From: Cytophagaceae bacterium
Lineage (GTDB): Bacteria > Bacteroidota > Bacteroidia > Cytophagales > Spirosomataceae
Length of the DNA: 56,269 bases
Direction of reading: 5' to 3'
Assembly: GCA_947494535.1 (NCBI GenBank)
Contig: CANLVU010000005.1
Location: forward strand, 1 to 56,269
In this document: positions 1 through 11,000 of the stretch, piece after piece
Layout of the letters: each line of letters starts with the position of its first letter
Numbering within the stretch: the stretch's first letter is position 1
Notes under the pieces: model-generated
Seen by the model: the letters and a program-made list of their open reading frames with translations, nothing else
What the model was told of the DNA's origin: nothing
The model's database searches: none
Program-made: the position numbers and the translations under genes

Positions 1-923
1 GTTTCTAATACCGAGTTCATATTGCGAACCGCATCAGCTGATTTATTGAACGCAGCTTGCTCGTCTTCTGTTAATTTATAGTCTACGATTTTCTCCCAAC
101 CATTCTTGCCTAAAACGACAGGAACACCTAGGCAGATATCTTTTTGGCCATATTCTCCTTCAAGAGATACACAACAAGCCATAATCTTCTTTTCATCACG
201 AACGATAGCTTCCACTAAAGCTGCTCCAGCAGCACCCGGTGCGTACCAAGCTGAAGTTCCTAATAAACCTGTTAAAGTGGCTCCACCTACCATCGTATCA
301 GCTACGACCTTGTCTAAGGTAGAATCATCTAAGAATTGAGAGACAGGAACACCGTTATAGGTCGCTAAGCGCTTCAATGGAATCATCGTTGTATCTCCGT
401 GGCCACCGATAACAGTTCCTGAGATATCATTGATAGATACATCCATCGCTTTTGCTAAATAACATTTGAAACGAGCTGAATCTAAGGTACCACCCATACC
501 GATGATTCGGTGCTTATCTAATCCAGCAATCGATTTCGTTAAATAAGTCATCGTATCCATTGGATTAGAGATGATAACGATAATCGGGTTTTTCGAATAT
601 TTTAAGATATTTTCAACCACACTTTTAACGATTCCAGCGTTCACTCCGATTAACTCTTCACGAGTCATACCTGGCTTACGTGGAAGTCCTGAAGTAATCA
701 CCACCACATCTGAATTAGCTGTCTTTGTGTAATCACTAGTAGATCCGATTAGCGTTGTATCAAAACCTAACAAGCTAGCTGTTTGATACATATCTAATGT
801 TTTACCTTCTGCGATACCCTCTTTGATATCTAATAAAACTAATTCATCTGCCAATTCTTTTCTGGCAATGTTGTCAGCACAAGTTGCTCCTACAGCACCT
901 GCTCCTACTACTGTGATTTTCAT
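1..923 (-). CDS. mdh: Malate dehydrogenase, 3' end cut by window edge
   Basis: NAD-dependent malate dehydrogenase of the LDH/MDH superfamily, which oxidises malate to oxaloacetate in the TCA cycle. My reverse-strand translation begins MKITVVGAGAVGATCADNIA, a Rossmann-fold dinucleotide-binding glycine motif. It continues with the substrate-binding segment containing GLPRKPGMTREEL and the catalytic-histidine segment IGGHGDTTM. About 307 residues are present and the family is usually about 310-315, so only a few C-terminal residues are missing beyond position 1. The start is the ATG at 921-923. A TATTTTTG -7-like box lies upstream at 963-970. Not part of an operon visible here; the gene on the other side is divergent. 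Confidence 0.95.
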   Translation of the reverse strand, partial: MKITVVGAGAVGATCADNIARKELADELVLLDIKEGIAEGKTLDMYQTASLLGFDTTLIGSTSDYTKTANSDVVVITSGLPRKPGMTREELIGVNAGIVKSVVENILKYSKNPIIVIISNPMDTMTYLTKSIAGLDKHRIIGMGGTLDSARFKCYLAKAMDVSINDISGTVIGGHGDTTMIPLKRLATYNGVPVSQFLDDSTLDKVVADTMVGGATLTGLLGTSAWYAPGAAGAALVEAIVRDEKKIMACCVSLEGEYGQKDICLGVPVVLGKNGWEKIVDYKLTEDEQAAFNKSADAVRNMNSVLE

Positions 924-962
924 TGTTATAATTTTTGGTAAGTATGATTCAAAAAACGATAC

Positions 963-970
963 AAAAATAC
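963..970 (-). promoter_or_regulatory. Putative Bacteroidota -7 box of mdh
   Basis: Read on the minus strand this is TATTTTTG, a match to the Bacteroidota -7 consensus TAnnTTTG, 39 bases upstream of the mdh start codon. No good TTTG -33 partner is visible at the usual spacing, so this rests on the -7 box alone. Confidence 0.35.
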
Positions 971-1020
971 GACAAATCCTTAAATGATTTCATTATATTT
1001 AAGCATTAATCGAAATTATT

Positions 1021-1440
1021 ATGTCACAATCTGGGACTTGGGTAAAGCGAATTGTCGACTCCCATTTTTTTAAAGAAGCAATGAATAAGAGTGAATTGCT
1101 CTTTTCTCAAAACCAAGTAGGCTTATTATCTTTGATCAAAGGAGCTTTGAGAAAGGTGCAAGAAACTGCCGCTTCCAGCGATTTAACTGTTGTAAAATTA
1201 TTGAATCGCTACATTATCCTTTTTAGTGAACTTATTAAGGCCTATGTCCAAGGTTCCTATACTAAGCTACCTGTTAAAACGTTAGTAAAAATCACAGCCG
1301 CTTTACTCTATTTTGTGATGCCCTTTGACTTTATCCCTGACTTTTTGCCTTTAGTCGGATTTGCAGATGATTTAGCCATTGTAGTTTGGGTAGGGAAGGC
1401 GATCAAAGATGAGCTAGATGAGTTTGAAAAACATCTTTAA
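1021..1440 (+). CDS. YkvA/DUF1232 family membrane protein
   Basis: A 139-residue protein. The C-terminal part, about residues 88-130, carries the DUF1232 (YkvA) signature: a short hydrophobic segment containing YFVMPFDFIPDFLPLVGFAD, with the Pro-Phe-Asp-x-Ile-Pro-Asp core typical of the family, followed by a second hydrophobic stretch. The N-terminal 80 residues are helical and not recognisable. The biochemical function of YkvA-like proteins is unknown to me; small membrane proteins of this type occur in many bacteria. The gene stands between divergent mdh and tatA, 58 bases before tatA, with which it may be co-transcribed. Confidence 0.8.
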   Translation: MSQSGTWVKRIVDSHFFKEAMNKSELLFSQNQVGLLSLIKGALRKVQETAASSDLTVVKLLNRYIILFSELIKAYVQGSYTKLPVKTLVKITAALLYFVMPFDFIPDFLPLVGFADDLAIVVWVGKAIKDELDEFEKHL

Positions 1441-1498
1441 ATAGACGAATAATTAACCTTTTTTAAATATATTTACGAAAATTTAGACAAAACACGAT

Positions 1499-1705
1499 AT
1501 GATGACTGCAAGCATATTTTTATTTTTAAATAGCCTAGGTGGTGGCGAAATGTTACTGATTGGGTTATTGATTTTGTTGTTTTTTGGAGGCAAGAAACTA
1601 CCAGAATTAATGAAAGGCCTAGGAAAAGGTATTCGCGAGTTTCAAAATGCGAAGAATGATGTGAAAGATCAAATCAATAAAGAGTTAGACGATACGAAAG
1701 AATAA
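1499..1705 (+). CDS. tatA: Sec-independent translocase TatA/TatE-type protein
   Basis: Subunit of the twin-arginine translocation pore, which exports folded proteins across the cytoplasmic membrane. The 68-residue product has one N-terminal transmembrane helix (about residues 17-30). It is followed by the diagnostic FGGKKLPELMKGLGKGIREF hinge and amphipathic helix, then a short charged tail. Length fits the family (60-90 residues). Translation may start at either of the two adjacent ATGs (1499 or 1502). No tatC is present in the window, as is common where Tat genes are dispersed. A strong hairpin terminator follows at 1728. Confidence 0.93.
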   Translation: MMTASIFLFLNSLGGGEMLLIGLLILLFFGGKKLPELMKGLGKGIREFQNAKNDVKDQINKELDDTKE

Positions 1706-1727
1706 GTCACTCTATTTCCCTATATCT

Positions 1728-1757
1728 GCATAGTTGAAGAAATTCAACTATGCTTTT
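1728..1757 (+). terminator. Intrinsic terminator downstream of tatA
   Basis: A perfect 11-bp inverted repeat (GCATAGTTGAA at 1728-1738 and its complement at 1743-1753) encloses a GAAA tetraloop and is followed by TTTT. It separates tatA from gatA. The ATG at 1750 lies inside the hairpin's right arm, which argues that gatA starts at 1783 instead. Confidence 0.85.
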
Positions 1758-1782
1758 GTGTTTATATAGATTCCTAATTTTA

Positions 1783-3198
1783 ATGAGTTATACGAGTCAA
1801 CCCTATGTGAAGATCAGGGAGAAATTGTTAGCGGGCGAGCTTTCTGTTTCTGCTATAGTCGTGAGTCATTTGGATCAAATTCATGCACATAATAAAGCTT
1901 TGAATGCTTTTTTAGAGGTGTATGAAGAGGAAGCGATGACTCATGCTGTTCATGTTGATGCTAAAATTAAAGCTGGAACCGCTGGGAAATTGGCAGGTTT
2001 AGTCATAGGTATTAAAGATATACTCTGTTATAAAGGGCATCATTCGTATGCTGGAAGTAAAATATTAGATTCTTTCAAATCAACTTTTTCCGCTACGGCA
2101 GTTCAGCGTTTGTTGGATGAAGATGCGATTATCATCGGGCGTCAAAACTGCGATGAATTTGGAATGGGCAGCACAAATGAAAATTCGGCGTATGGTCCAG
2201 TTCTGAATTTCGCGAATCCAGCCTATGTAGCGGGAGGTAGTTCTGGTGGTTCCGCGGTAGCGGTGCAAGCAGGAATGTGCCAAATTTCCTTAGGTACAGA
2301 TACGGGTGGATCCATTCGCATGCCTGCCGCATTTTGTGGTGTAGTTGGATTAAAACCTACCTATGGTTTAGTCTCTCGCTGGGGATTAATCGCTTACGCA
2401 TCCTCTTTTGATACGATTGGGCCTATTTCAAACTATGTTTCAGATGCTCGTTTAGTATTAGATATCATGAAAGGGGATGATGGTCAGGATAGTACGTTGA
2501 GTTCAACTATTCCTGCTGTTCAGAAAGATAAAAAGCGTATCGCTTACATAAAGGAAGTAGTGGAACATCCTAGTCTACAACCGGAGATTAAAGTGGCATT
2601 TGAAGCTCAGGTGGACAAATTAAGGGCTCTTGGATATTCGGTGGAAGGGGTTGAATTTCCTTACATTGATCAGTTATTACCCACTTATTATGTGTTGACT
2701 ACGGCTGAATCAAGTTCTAATTTAGCTCGATTTGATGGAGTTAAGTTTGGACATCGAACAGCTGACCCTGTTGATTTAATGCAGCTTTACAAGCGTACGC
2801 GTCAAGAAGGTTTTGGAGAAGAAGTACAACGTCGTATTATGTTAGGCACTTTTGTTTTAAGTGCTGATTATTATGATGCTTATTATACGAAAGCTCAAAA
2901 AGTACGTCGATTGATTCAAGACAAAACGCTCGCTATTTTAGCTGAGTATGATTTTATCATTTCTCCTACGACCTCTTCGACTGCCTATCGCCTAGGAGAA
3001 AAGACACTCGATCCGATTCAAATGTATGTAGGAGATTTATTTACAGTACAAGCTAACGTCACGGGGATTCCTGGTTTATCGATACCAATGGGTAAGGATT
3101 CCTCAGGTTTACCGATGGGTTTTCAATTGATGACTAATCCATTTCAAGAGGATAAAATGTTAAATGTAGGCGAATTGTTAAGCGATGATTTGGAATAG
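1783..3198 (+). CDS. gatA: Glu-tRNA(Gln)/Asp-tRNA(Asn) amidotransferase subunit A
   Basis: Amidase-signature subunit of the GatCAB complex. It hydrolyses glutamine and passes ammonia to transamidate mischarged Glu-tRNA(Gln) or Asp-tRNA(Asn). The 471-residue product contains the catalytic Lys in the segment GIKDILCYKG and the signature serine cluster AGGSSGGSAVAVQAG with the downstream GTDTGGSIRMPA, giving the Ser-cisSer-Lys triad. Length fits the family. I chose the ATG at 1783 (MSYTSQPYV) over the in-frame ATG at 1750, which lies inside a terminator hairpin and would add 11 non-conserved residues. The last 14 bases overlap the next gene, suggesting translational coupling. gatB and gatC are not in the window. 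Confidence 0.95.
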   Translation: MSYTSQPYVKIREKLLAGELSVSAIVVSHLDQIHAHNKALNAFLEVYEEEAMTHAVHVDAKIKAGTAGKLAGLVIGIKDILCYKGHHSYAGSKILDSFKSTFSATAVQRLLDEDAIIIGRQNCDEFGMGSTNENSAYGPVLNFANPAYVAGGSSGGSAVAVQAGMCQISLGTDTGGSIRMPAAFCGVVGLKPTYGLVSRWGLIAYASSFDTIGPISNYVSDARLVLDIMKGDDGQDSTLSSTIPAVQKDKKRIAYIKEVVEHPSLQPEIKVAFEAQVDKLRALGYSVEGVEFPYIDQLLPTYYVLTTAESSSNLARFDGVKFGHRTADPVDLMQLYKRTRQEGFGEEVQRRIMLGTFVLSADYYDAYYTKAQKVRRLIQDKTLAILAEYDFIISPTTSSTAYRLGEKTLDPIQMYVGDLFTVQANVTGIPGLSIPMGKDSSGLPMGFQLMTNPFQEDKMLNVGELLSDDLE

Positions 3199-4498
3199 AA
3201 TTGTTCTTCTTTCTTGTTTATTTATTTCCTCTATTTCCTTTGGCCAAATCACTGGGGCATATCAACCTGCCTATGATTTTAAACAAATTGATTCGTTAGC
3301 TAAAGTAGAGCAGGGCGGTCCACCAGCCTTTAGTATAGATCCAGGATTAATTCAAGAACGGTTAAAAAAGCTGGAGAATGAGATTCCGTTACATTACAAT
3401 ATTATTACGCACCAGTTTGTGGAAATTTTTGCCTTTCGAAAGGCAAGTTTCACGCAGCGCATGTTAGAGCGCAAGGATATTTATTTCCCAATATATGAGA
3501 AGTATTTAAAGAAATATGGCTTGCCGGATGAATTGAAATACTTGTCTTTGATTGAGTCTGGTTTAGAAAATAAGGCCATTTCTAATAAAGGAGCAGGTGG
3601 ATTGTGGCAATTTATGCCCTATACAGCTAGAGGAGATTTTGGGATGCGGGTGGATCAGTATATTGACGAACGATTCGATGCGGAAAGAGCGACAGATGCT
3701 GCTTGCCAGTATTTAAAGCGATTATATAAAACATTTGGAGATTGGCATCTTGCCTTAGCGGCATACAATACCGGACCTTCTAATGTGAAAAGAGCGATGC
3801 GTCGCTGTGGCGGTTCGAATGATTTTTGGGGTATTTATGCTTGCCTTCCCGCTCAGACAAAAGCTTACGTACCGCAGTTTATTGCGATGACGTATATGAT
3901 GAATTACCATTGGGATCATTCTATTCAGCCAGAGAACTGGGTAATTGATATTCCCAAGGATAGTATTTTAGTCAGTGGTTATTTAAATTTATCTACCTTA
4001 TCACGTTTAACAGGGTTTTCTTTAGATACCCTTAAGCGTCTGAACCCACACATCATAACGCATTTTTTACCTAAAAATGCGCAACAGGTTAAAATTCATA
4101 TACCTAGAAGTCGTTTTTCTTATTTCGAAAAGAATAGATCTCAAATTTTAGATTCAGCCAGGGTAGATTTGACAGCACCTGATTTGATAGAAATAGACAC
4201 TTCTCAGACAGTGGAAGAACCCTCTCCTGTTGCCAGAAGACATACCTATAAAGTTAGGAGTGGAGAAACGCTTTCTAGGGTTGCAAGGAAGTTAGGACTA
4301 AGTACTGCTGAACTAAAGCGAATAAATAGAATCAAAGGTTCTAAATTAAGAAAGGGGCAGGTACTTGTTTATTTCAAGCTAGAGAAAATAAAGCCCTCTC
4401 AAAAATCGAAAAAACTGACTTCAACTAAGAAAAAGAAAAAGGTCACGAAAAAGAAAAAGAAAAAAACCAAATCTAAAAAACGCCGTAAACGCAGGTAA
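3185..4498 (+). CDS. Membrane-bound lytic transglycosylase with LysM domain (MltD-like)
   Basis: Secreted peptidoglycan-cleaving enzyme of 437 residues. It has an N-terminal signal peptide (about residues 1-21, ending SISFGQ). The SLT catalytic domain, about 105-215, contains the glutamate in YLSLIESGLENKAISNKGAG, the GLWQFMPYTAR motif and LALAAYNTGPSNV. One LysM peptidoglycan-binding motif lies at about 355-400 (HTYKVRSGETLSRVARKLG...). After it the protein ends in roughly 35 residues that are almost entirely Lys, Arg, Ser and Thr, a strongly basic tail. The start overlaps gatA by 14 bases; ruvA follows after 2 bases, so gatA, this gene, ruvA and sprA look like one transcript. mltD is plausible as a symbol, but paralogues are usual in this phylum. 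Confidence 0.9.
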   Translation: MIWNRIVLLSCLFISSISFGQITGAYQPAYDFKQIDSLAKVEQGGPPAFSIDPGLIQERLKKLENEIPLHYNIITHQFVEIFAFRKASFTQRMLERKDIYFPIYEKYLKKYGLPDELKYLSLIESGLENKAISNKGAGGLWQFMPYTARGDFGMRVDQYIDERFDAERATDAACQYLKRLYKTFGDWHLALAAYNTGPSNVKRAMRRCGGSNDFWGIYACLPAQTKAYVPQFIAMTYMMNYHWDHSIQPENWVIDIPKDSILVSGYLNLSTLSRLTGFSLDTLKRLNPHIITHFLPKNAQQVKIHIPRSRFSYFEKNRSQILDSARVDLTAPDLIEIDTSQTVEEPSPVARRHTYKVRSGETLSRVARKLGLSTAELKRINRIKGSKLRKGQVLVYFKLEKIKPSQKSKKLTSTKKKKKVTKKKKKKTKSKKRRKRR

Positions 4499-4500
4499 TT

Positions 4501-5088
4501 ATGATAGCTTATTTGAAAGGTAAATTAGCTCACAAAGATCGCGCGCATGTGATTATCGATGTGAATGGAGTGGGTTATGAGGTTAAAATATCCTTACAGA
4601 CCTATGCAGCATTAGCTGATGGAGTAGAGCTTTGTAAGCTTTATACACATTTGCAGGTCAAAGAAGATTCTCATACCTTGGTTGGGTTTCATTCAATGGA
4701 TGAGAAATTATTATTTCTTGATTTGATATCTGTATCTGGAATTGGATTGAGTACGGCTTTAGTGATGCTCTCATCCTTTTCCTCTAATGAGATTCGTTCT
4801 GCGATTATGAATGAAAATATTGCACTGATTCAGTCAATTAAGGGAATTGGTTCTAAATCCGCTCAGCGTGTAATTTTAGAATTAAAGGATAAGTGTAAGA
4901 AAGATGCACTTTTTGTAGAAGCAGGTATAGCTTCTCACGATGCACATTTTGGAAATAAGCAAGAAGCATTAGCGGCTTTAGTTACCTTAGGAATTCCTCG
5001 AACGGCCGCTGAAAAGAGTTTGGATAGTATCTTAAAGTCGAATCCAGAAGCTTCCGTTGAAAATTTAATAAAATTAGCCTTGCGATAG
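4501..5088 (+). CDS. ruvA: Holliday junction branch migration protein RuvA
   Basis: DNA-binding subunit of the RuvAB branch-migration complex that processes Holliday junctions during recombinational repair. The 195-residue protein has the N-terminal OB fold (MIAYLKGKLAHKDRAHVIID), central helix-hairpin-helix motifs including SVSGIGLSTALVML and IKGIGSKSAQRVILELKDK, and a short C-terminal RuvB-interacting domain with EALAALVTLGIP. Length is normal. Its stop codon directly abuts the sprA start codon. The ruvA-sprA neighbourhood is, from general knowledge, conserved in Bacteroidota and probably reflects operon history, not a shared function. Confidence 0.97.
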   Translation: MIAYLKGKLAHKDRAHVIIDVNGVGYEVKISLQTYAALADGVELCKLYTHLQVKEDSHTLVGFHSMDEKLLFLDLISVSGIGLSTALVMLSSFSSNEIRSAIMNENIALIQSIKGIGSKSAQRVILELKDKCKKDALFVEAGIASHDAHFGNKQEALAALVTLGIPRTAAEKSLDSILKSNPEASVENLIKLALR

Positions 5089-8000
5089 TTGAAAGCCGAA
5101 AATAGATATATTTTTTCCTTTTTTTTATTCCTTTTATGGGGATTAGGATTTGTATTGTCTTTTTCGAGTTATTCTCAAGTTGATTCTGTTTCCAAATCAG
5201 GTAAAAAACCTAGATTGACTTTAAAAAAGCCGATTCGTTCGACATCAAAGTCTCCTTTTTCAATTTATTCAAAAAAGCCAAATTCTACTTATTCTTTTGA
5301 GTCAGATAATAAATTGGTTATTCAAAAAGATGCGACTGGCTCCGCCAATGCAACTGATTTTACCACGTATAATCGATTGCAAAACCAGGATGTTAATCGA
5401 AGCTTTTGGCAGACTTATTCTAAAAGTTTAGATGGAAGCAGTAATTTAAAATCGAGAGGATTATTCCCTAAAATTGAATTACCTCCAGCTATTGATCGCA
5501 TTTTTGGTGGAACGGAAGTTTCCTTTAAACCTAATGGTTCCTTATTGCTAGATGTTGGGTATATGGGCCAGTATGTAGATAATCCTGCAATTCCCGTTCA
5601 ATTACGGTATGTGGGTAATCTATTTTTTAATGAGCAAGCACAAATTAACTTTCAAGGAAAGATTGGTGATAAGCTGAACTTAAACGTCAATTTTGATACG
5701 AAGGCTAGTTTTAATTTTCAAAACCAATTAAAACTTAATTGGAGGACACAGGAAGAAGATATTCTACAAAATATTGAAGTTGGAAACACTTCCTGGACCT
5801 TGAATTCTCAATTGATCCCTGGAGTACAGAATTTGTTTGGTATAAAAACTTTGTTACGTTTCGGTGCGCTTGATATGACTGTCGTGGCTGCTCAGCAGCG
5901 ATCTAAGCAGGATTGTATTATGTTAAAGGGTGGAACTCAAGGAAAGAATTTTGAAGTAAGGGTAGATCAATACGATGAAAATCGTCACTTTTTCTTATCG
6001 TCCTATTTTAGGAATAATTATGAACGGGCATTAAAGAATTTGCCTGTAATTTCTAGTGGAATTACGGTAACTAGGGTGGAGGTATATGTGACCAATCGTA
6101 CACAGAGCACCGAGACACTTCGTAATTTAGTTTCATTGTATGATTTAGGGGAAGCTAGCCCTTATAACAATACTAATCCTATATTTCAACCTGTCAATCC
6201 GACTAGTCCGGTGGATAATAAGGCAAATGGGATGTATGCCAAACTAGTATCTGATCCTAACTTGAGGGAGTCTAATGAGGTGACAGATCGTTTAGAATCT
6301 ACTTATAATCTAAAACGTGGTACTGATTTTGATGTATTAAAAGGAGCAAAACGCTTATCGGAAAGGGAGTTTAAATTCAATTCTCAATTAGGGTATATTT
6401 CCTTGGTAGCCCCCATACGTAATGATGAGGTTTTGGCCGTATCATATGAGTATACTTTAAACGGCAGAAAGTATAAAGTGGGGGAGTTAACGGAAGATTA
6501 TCAAGCTAGGCAAGACGACGAGGTGCTGATTTTAAAAATGTTAAAATCAAGTACCATTCGGAATAACTTGAATTCAATTTCAACAGGAAAACCGCATCCG
6601 ATGTGGGATTTAATGATGAAAAATATTTATTCATTAAATACTTCCTCCTTAGCGAAACAAAATTTTCAGTTAAGAATTGTGTACAAAGACGATGCGACAG
6701 GGATAGATAATAGTAATTTGATAGAAGGAACAAATTTTAAAGATATTCCATTAGTTAAAGTTTTAGGCTTAGATAAATTAAATTTTGCAGGTGATCCACA
6801 ACCCGATGGAAACTTTGATTTCGTAGATGATATTACGATTGATGCTAAAAATGGAAAGATTATTTTCCCTGTTTTGGAACCTTTTGGAAATAATTTAAGG
6901 GCTAAGTTTACGGCAAGTGAAAGTAATTTAGTCGAAAAATATGTGTTTGATAAATTGTATTCAGGTACGCAAGTGGATGCTGCCCAAATTACAACTAAAA
7001 ACAAGTTTTTCATTAAAGGTTCATTCCAATCCGGTGCTGGTGGAGATATCTCTTTACCATTTGGAGTAGAAGCAAAATCGGTTACCGTGACGGCTGGAGG
7101 GCAATCATTAGCTGCTGGAACAGATTATATAGTGGAGCCTCAATCTGGTCGAGTAAAGATTATTAATGAGGGTGTTTTTAGTTCCGGAAGAGAGATTAAG
7201 GTGTGTTATGAAAAGCCTGACTTGTTTTCGAATCAAATTAGAACTCTATTAGGTACACGTCTAGATTATAATTTAGGTAAAAATGTACATTTAGGCGCCA
7301 CGATTCAGAATATGTCAGAAAGTCCGCCGGCCTTTTTTCGACGGGTGGCCATGGGGAATGAACCGGTGAATAATACCTTAATTGGGTTTGATGCAAGTAT
7401 CTTGCAAAATTCACAGGGGCTTACAAGGTTTCTAGATAAGTTACCTTTGATTTCAACTAAGGAGACTTCTGTAATTGATTTTCAGGGAGAGTTCGCTAAG
7501 TTAATTCCTAATGTCAATGATCGTGTGCAGGGTAATGCATTTATAGATGATTTTGAGGCTGCTCGGGTCATATATAATTTAAGTTCACAAGCAACACTTT
7601 GGAAACCTGGAGCAACTCCTAAATCCTATGTTTCCACTGGGAATAAATTGGCTACCGGATTTAATCGGGCTAAAATTTCTGCTTATACGGTAGATGCTAG
7701 TATTTATGGTCAAGGAGGTTTTGGTTTGGATGTCCCTGGTTTAGATCCTACCAAGTTAAACGCGTATGCCTATGAAAGAGTAGTAACCCCTAGAGGTCTA
7801 TTTCCCAATAAAGACTTTGCAAATAATATTACCAATTTACCCATTGGCGTTTTAGATGTTGCTTATTTTCCTTCAGAGAGAGGCTTATATAACTTTAACC
7901 CGAATCTTTCCTCTACAGGTTTGCTACCTACTCCAGTTTCTAATTTTGGGGCAATTACCCGGGCTATTAGTTCAGATACTGATTTTGACAATGCAAACGT

Positions 8001-11000
8001 GGAACAATTAGAATTTTGGTTGATGGATCCATTTATAGGTGGAGAAGCTGGGAAAATTCGAGATGGCCTATTTAATAAGAACAATGAGACGGGAGGTAAA
8101 TTAGTTTTCCATCTCGGTGATGTTTCAGAGGATTTTATTCCTGATGGCTATTCTAATTTTGAAAATGGTATTCCAGCAGGCGAAAAAATAACCTCAGGTA
8201 CAACTAAGAATATTGAAAAAACAGATTGGGGATTAGCTCCATCAAGACAGTTTGTTATCAATGCATTTGATAATTCGGCTGGTAGAGAAAAGCAGGATAT
8301 CGGTTTAGATGGTTTGCCTAATAAAGCAGATGATGCCACTGCATTAACGGAATCTACTCATTTTAAAGCCTATTTAGATCAGATAAAAACGCGTGTTTCA
8401 GATCCTTTAGCCTTATCTAACATTCAAAATGATCCAGCAGGAGATGATTTTGAATTTTATTTAAATCAGAAATTTAATGGCACCGAATCCTTAATCCAAC
8501 GTTATAAGAGTTACTTAGGGATGGAAAACAATAGTCCTACCACAGATAATCCTTCAAATACGAGTTTCACCGAGGCAAATAGTATGTTGCCGGATAGAGA
8601 GGATTTGAACAATGATAATACGGTAAATGATAGTGAGGCCTATTTTGAATATGAAATTGATCTAAAGCCTAATAGCCTGCAAATTGGCAATGGTTTTGTG
8701 GTAGATAAAATTACTGAAGGTGGCGTTAACTGGTATCTTTTCCGTGTACCTATAAAAGATAAACGTATTTATAAGACTCCTGCTGGGGAAATTAATTCGT
8801 TTAAATCAATTCGTTTTATGCGTATGGTTTTGAAAGATTTTCGGGAACCGGTTGTATTAAGATTTGCCCAATTACAATTGTCAGGATTTAGTTATCGAAA
8901 GTTTATTGGTGAATTAGATAAACGTAGTGGACAAGATTTGCCTGAGCCATATGATGCTAAATTTCGAGTATCAAGTGTGAATATTGAAGAAAATGGACCA
9001 GCAAATAAAGGAGAGACAGCTATTCCTTATGTTGTTCCCCCTGGATTCGTCAGGGATCAGGATATTACGACCATTAATAACGCTCGATTGAATGAACAAT
9101 CGATGAGCCTTTGCGTTGATAATTTGCGTGCTGGCGATGCAAGAGCGGTATTTAAAAATACACTTTTTGATTTTATTAATTATAAGCGCTTAAAGATGTT
9201 TGTCTCGATGCAAAGTCCGGACGCGATTAGTGGTCAAGTTAGCGCCTTCTTGCGTATTGGTACTGATTTGACAGATAATTATTATGAAATAGAAAATACG
9301 GGTTTAATGCAAACTCAGAAGGGCCAAAGTTTGGACACGGAAATTTGGCCATTGGAGAATGAATTTGATATTGAGTTTGATTTAGTAAAGCAAGTGAAGA
9401 TAGAGCGAGATAAACAAGGTAAGAGCTTAAATGACCGTTTTACGATGGTCATTACAAGTTCTACTGGAAAGACTTATAAAATTACGGTGATGGGTAGGCC
9501 AGATCAAAGTGCTACGATGGTCACTATGATAGGAGTTCGGAATACGAGTACTACCAATAAATCATTCTGTATATGGGTGAATGAATTGCGCGCCTCTGGT
9601 TTCGATCAGACTTCAGGGGAGGCTGCAATTGGTAAGTTAGCGATAAAACTGGCTGACTTAGGAACGATTCAAATGAATGGTAGTTTTAAGAATTACGGAT
9701 TTGGAGGAGTTCAAGCTAAAATATCAGAGCGTAGTAGAGAGAATAATTTAGAGTATGGAATAACAGCAAATTTAAATTTAGAAAAGCTATTGCCTAAAAA
9801 TTGGGGTTTAAAGATTCCTTTCTTTATTACCTACGACCGAAGAAATATTTCGCCACAGTTTGATCCATTTGATCCTGACATCTTCCTGTCTAATTCAATT
9901 CAGAAGTTTAATTCAGAATCTAAAAAGAATTCCTATTTAACCATGGTGGAAGATAATACGGAACGTAAAGGTTTTAATTTTTCTAATGTTAAAAAGAATC
10001 GGGGAGCTCAGTCTAAGAATTCTCATCCTTGGGATTTTTCGAATTTTACTTTCTCCTATGCATTTTCCGAAATGTTAAGGACTAGTCCGCTCATTGCAGA
10101 ATACACACAATTAAGTCATAAAGGAAGTATTTTATATGCCTATTCAACCTCGGCTCGCTATATAGAACCTTTCAAGAAGGCATCATTCGATTTGATCAAG
10201 GATTTTAATTTGAATTTAGTGCCTTCCTCTTTATTAGTGCGCTTAGATATGGATCGCAGTTTTATTAAAACTCAGTTGAGAAATTCGGAATTTACTACGG
10301 TGGGTGTAGCACCTCAATTTGAAAAATATTGGTTCTTTAATCGACAATACGCTTTGAACTGGAATTTGACAAAAAGTATGGTTCTGAATTATAATGCCCA
10401 AGTTAATGCCATTATTGATGAACCCATCGGGGATTTAGATACGCAGGAAAAGAGGGATTCCGTAATGATTAGCTTGAGAGCCTTAGGTCGTGCCAAAAGT
10501 TTTGACCAACAAGCGGGTATGGTTTGGCGTCTACCCTTACAGAAGTCTGTTTTAACGGATTGGATGAATGCGGATTATACGCATCGTGTAGGTTATAACT
10601 ATTTTGCCAATTCATTTGATATTCGAGATTCTTTAGGATTACCTTTTGGAAACATTATCAAAAATACGCGCGAACAAGCAATTAATGGGAAAGTTGATTT
10701 TGTTGCCTTATATAATCGGATTAAGGCTTTGCGGTGGGCAAATACTCCCCGCACTTTTGGTAAAAATATAGCCAGAAATCCAGGTGATGAGGAAGATATC
10801 GTCATTCCAAGCAAATCTGCTATTAAAGCTGTGACACGTTTATTATTAACCTTACGTGGAATTCAAGTCAACTATTCTATTAATGAGTCTACTACCTTAC
10901 CAGGATTCATGCCTGATCCCGGTAATCTAGGAATGAATCGTGTTAATTCAGCTCCTGGATTTGACTTTATCAGCGGAGGGCAAGATGATGGTATCCGATT

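Noticed and set aside
106-339. Possible small plus-strand gene within mdh
   Set aside because: It is antisense to conserved mdh sequence, and its product has no recognisable features.
1750-1782. In-frame upstream ATG extending gatA
   Set aside because: It falls inside the right arm of the tatA terminator hairpin and adds residues not typical of GatA; the ATG at 1783 is preferred.
6506-7013. Minus-strand open frames inside sprA
   Set aside because: They are antisense to sprA, which has a continuous 2365-codon frame with family-like sequence throughout; no independent start context or motif is seen.
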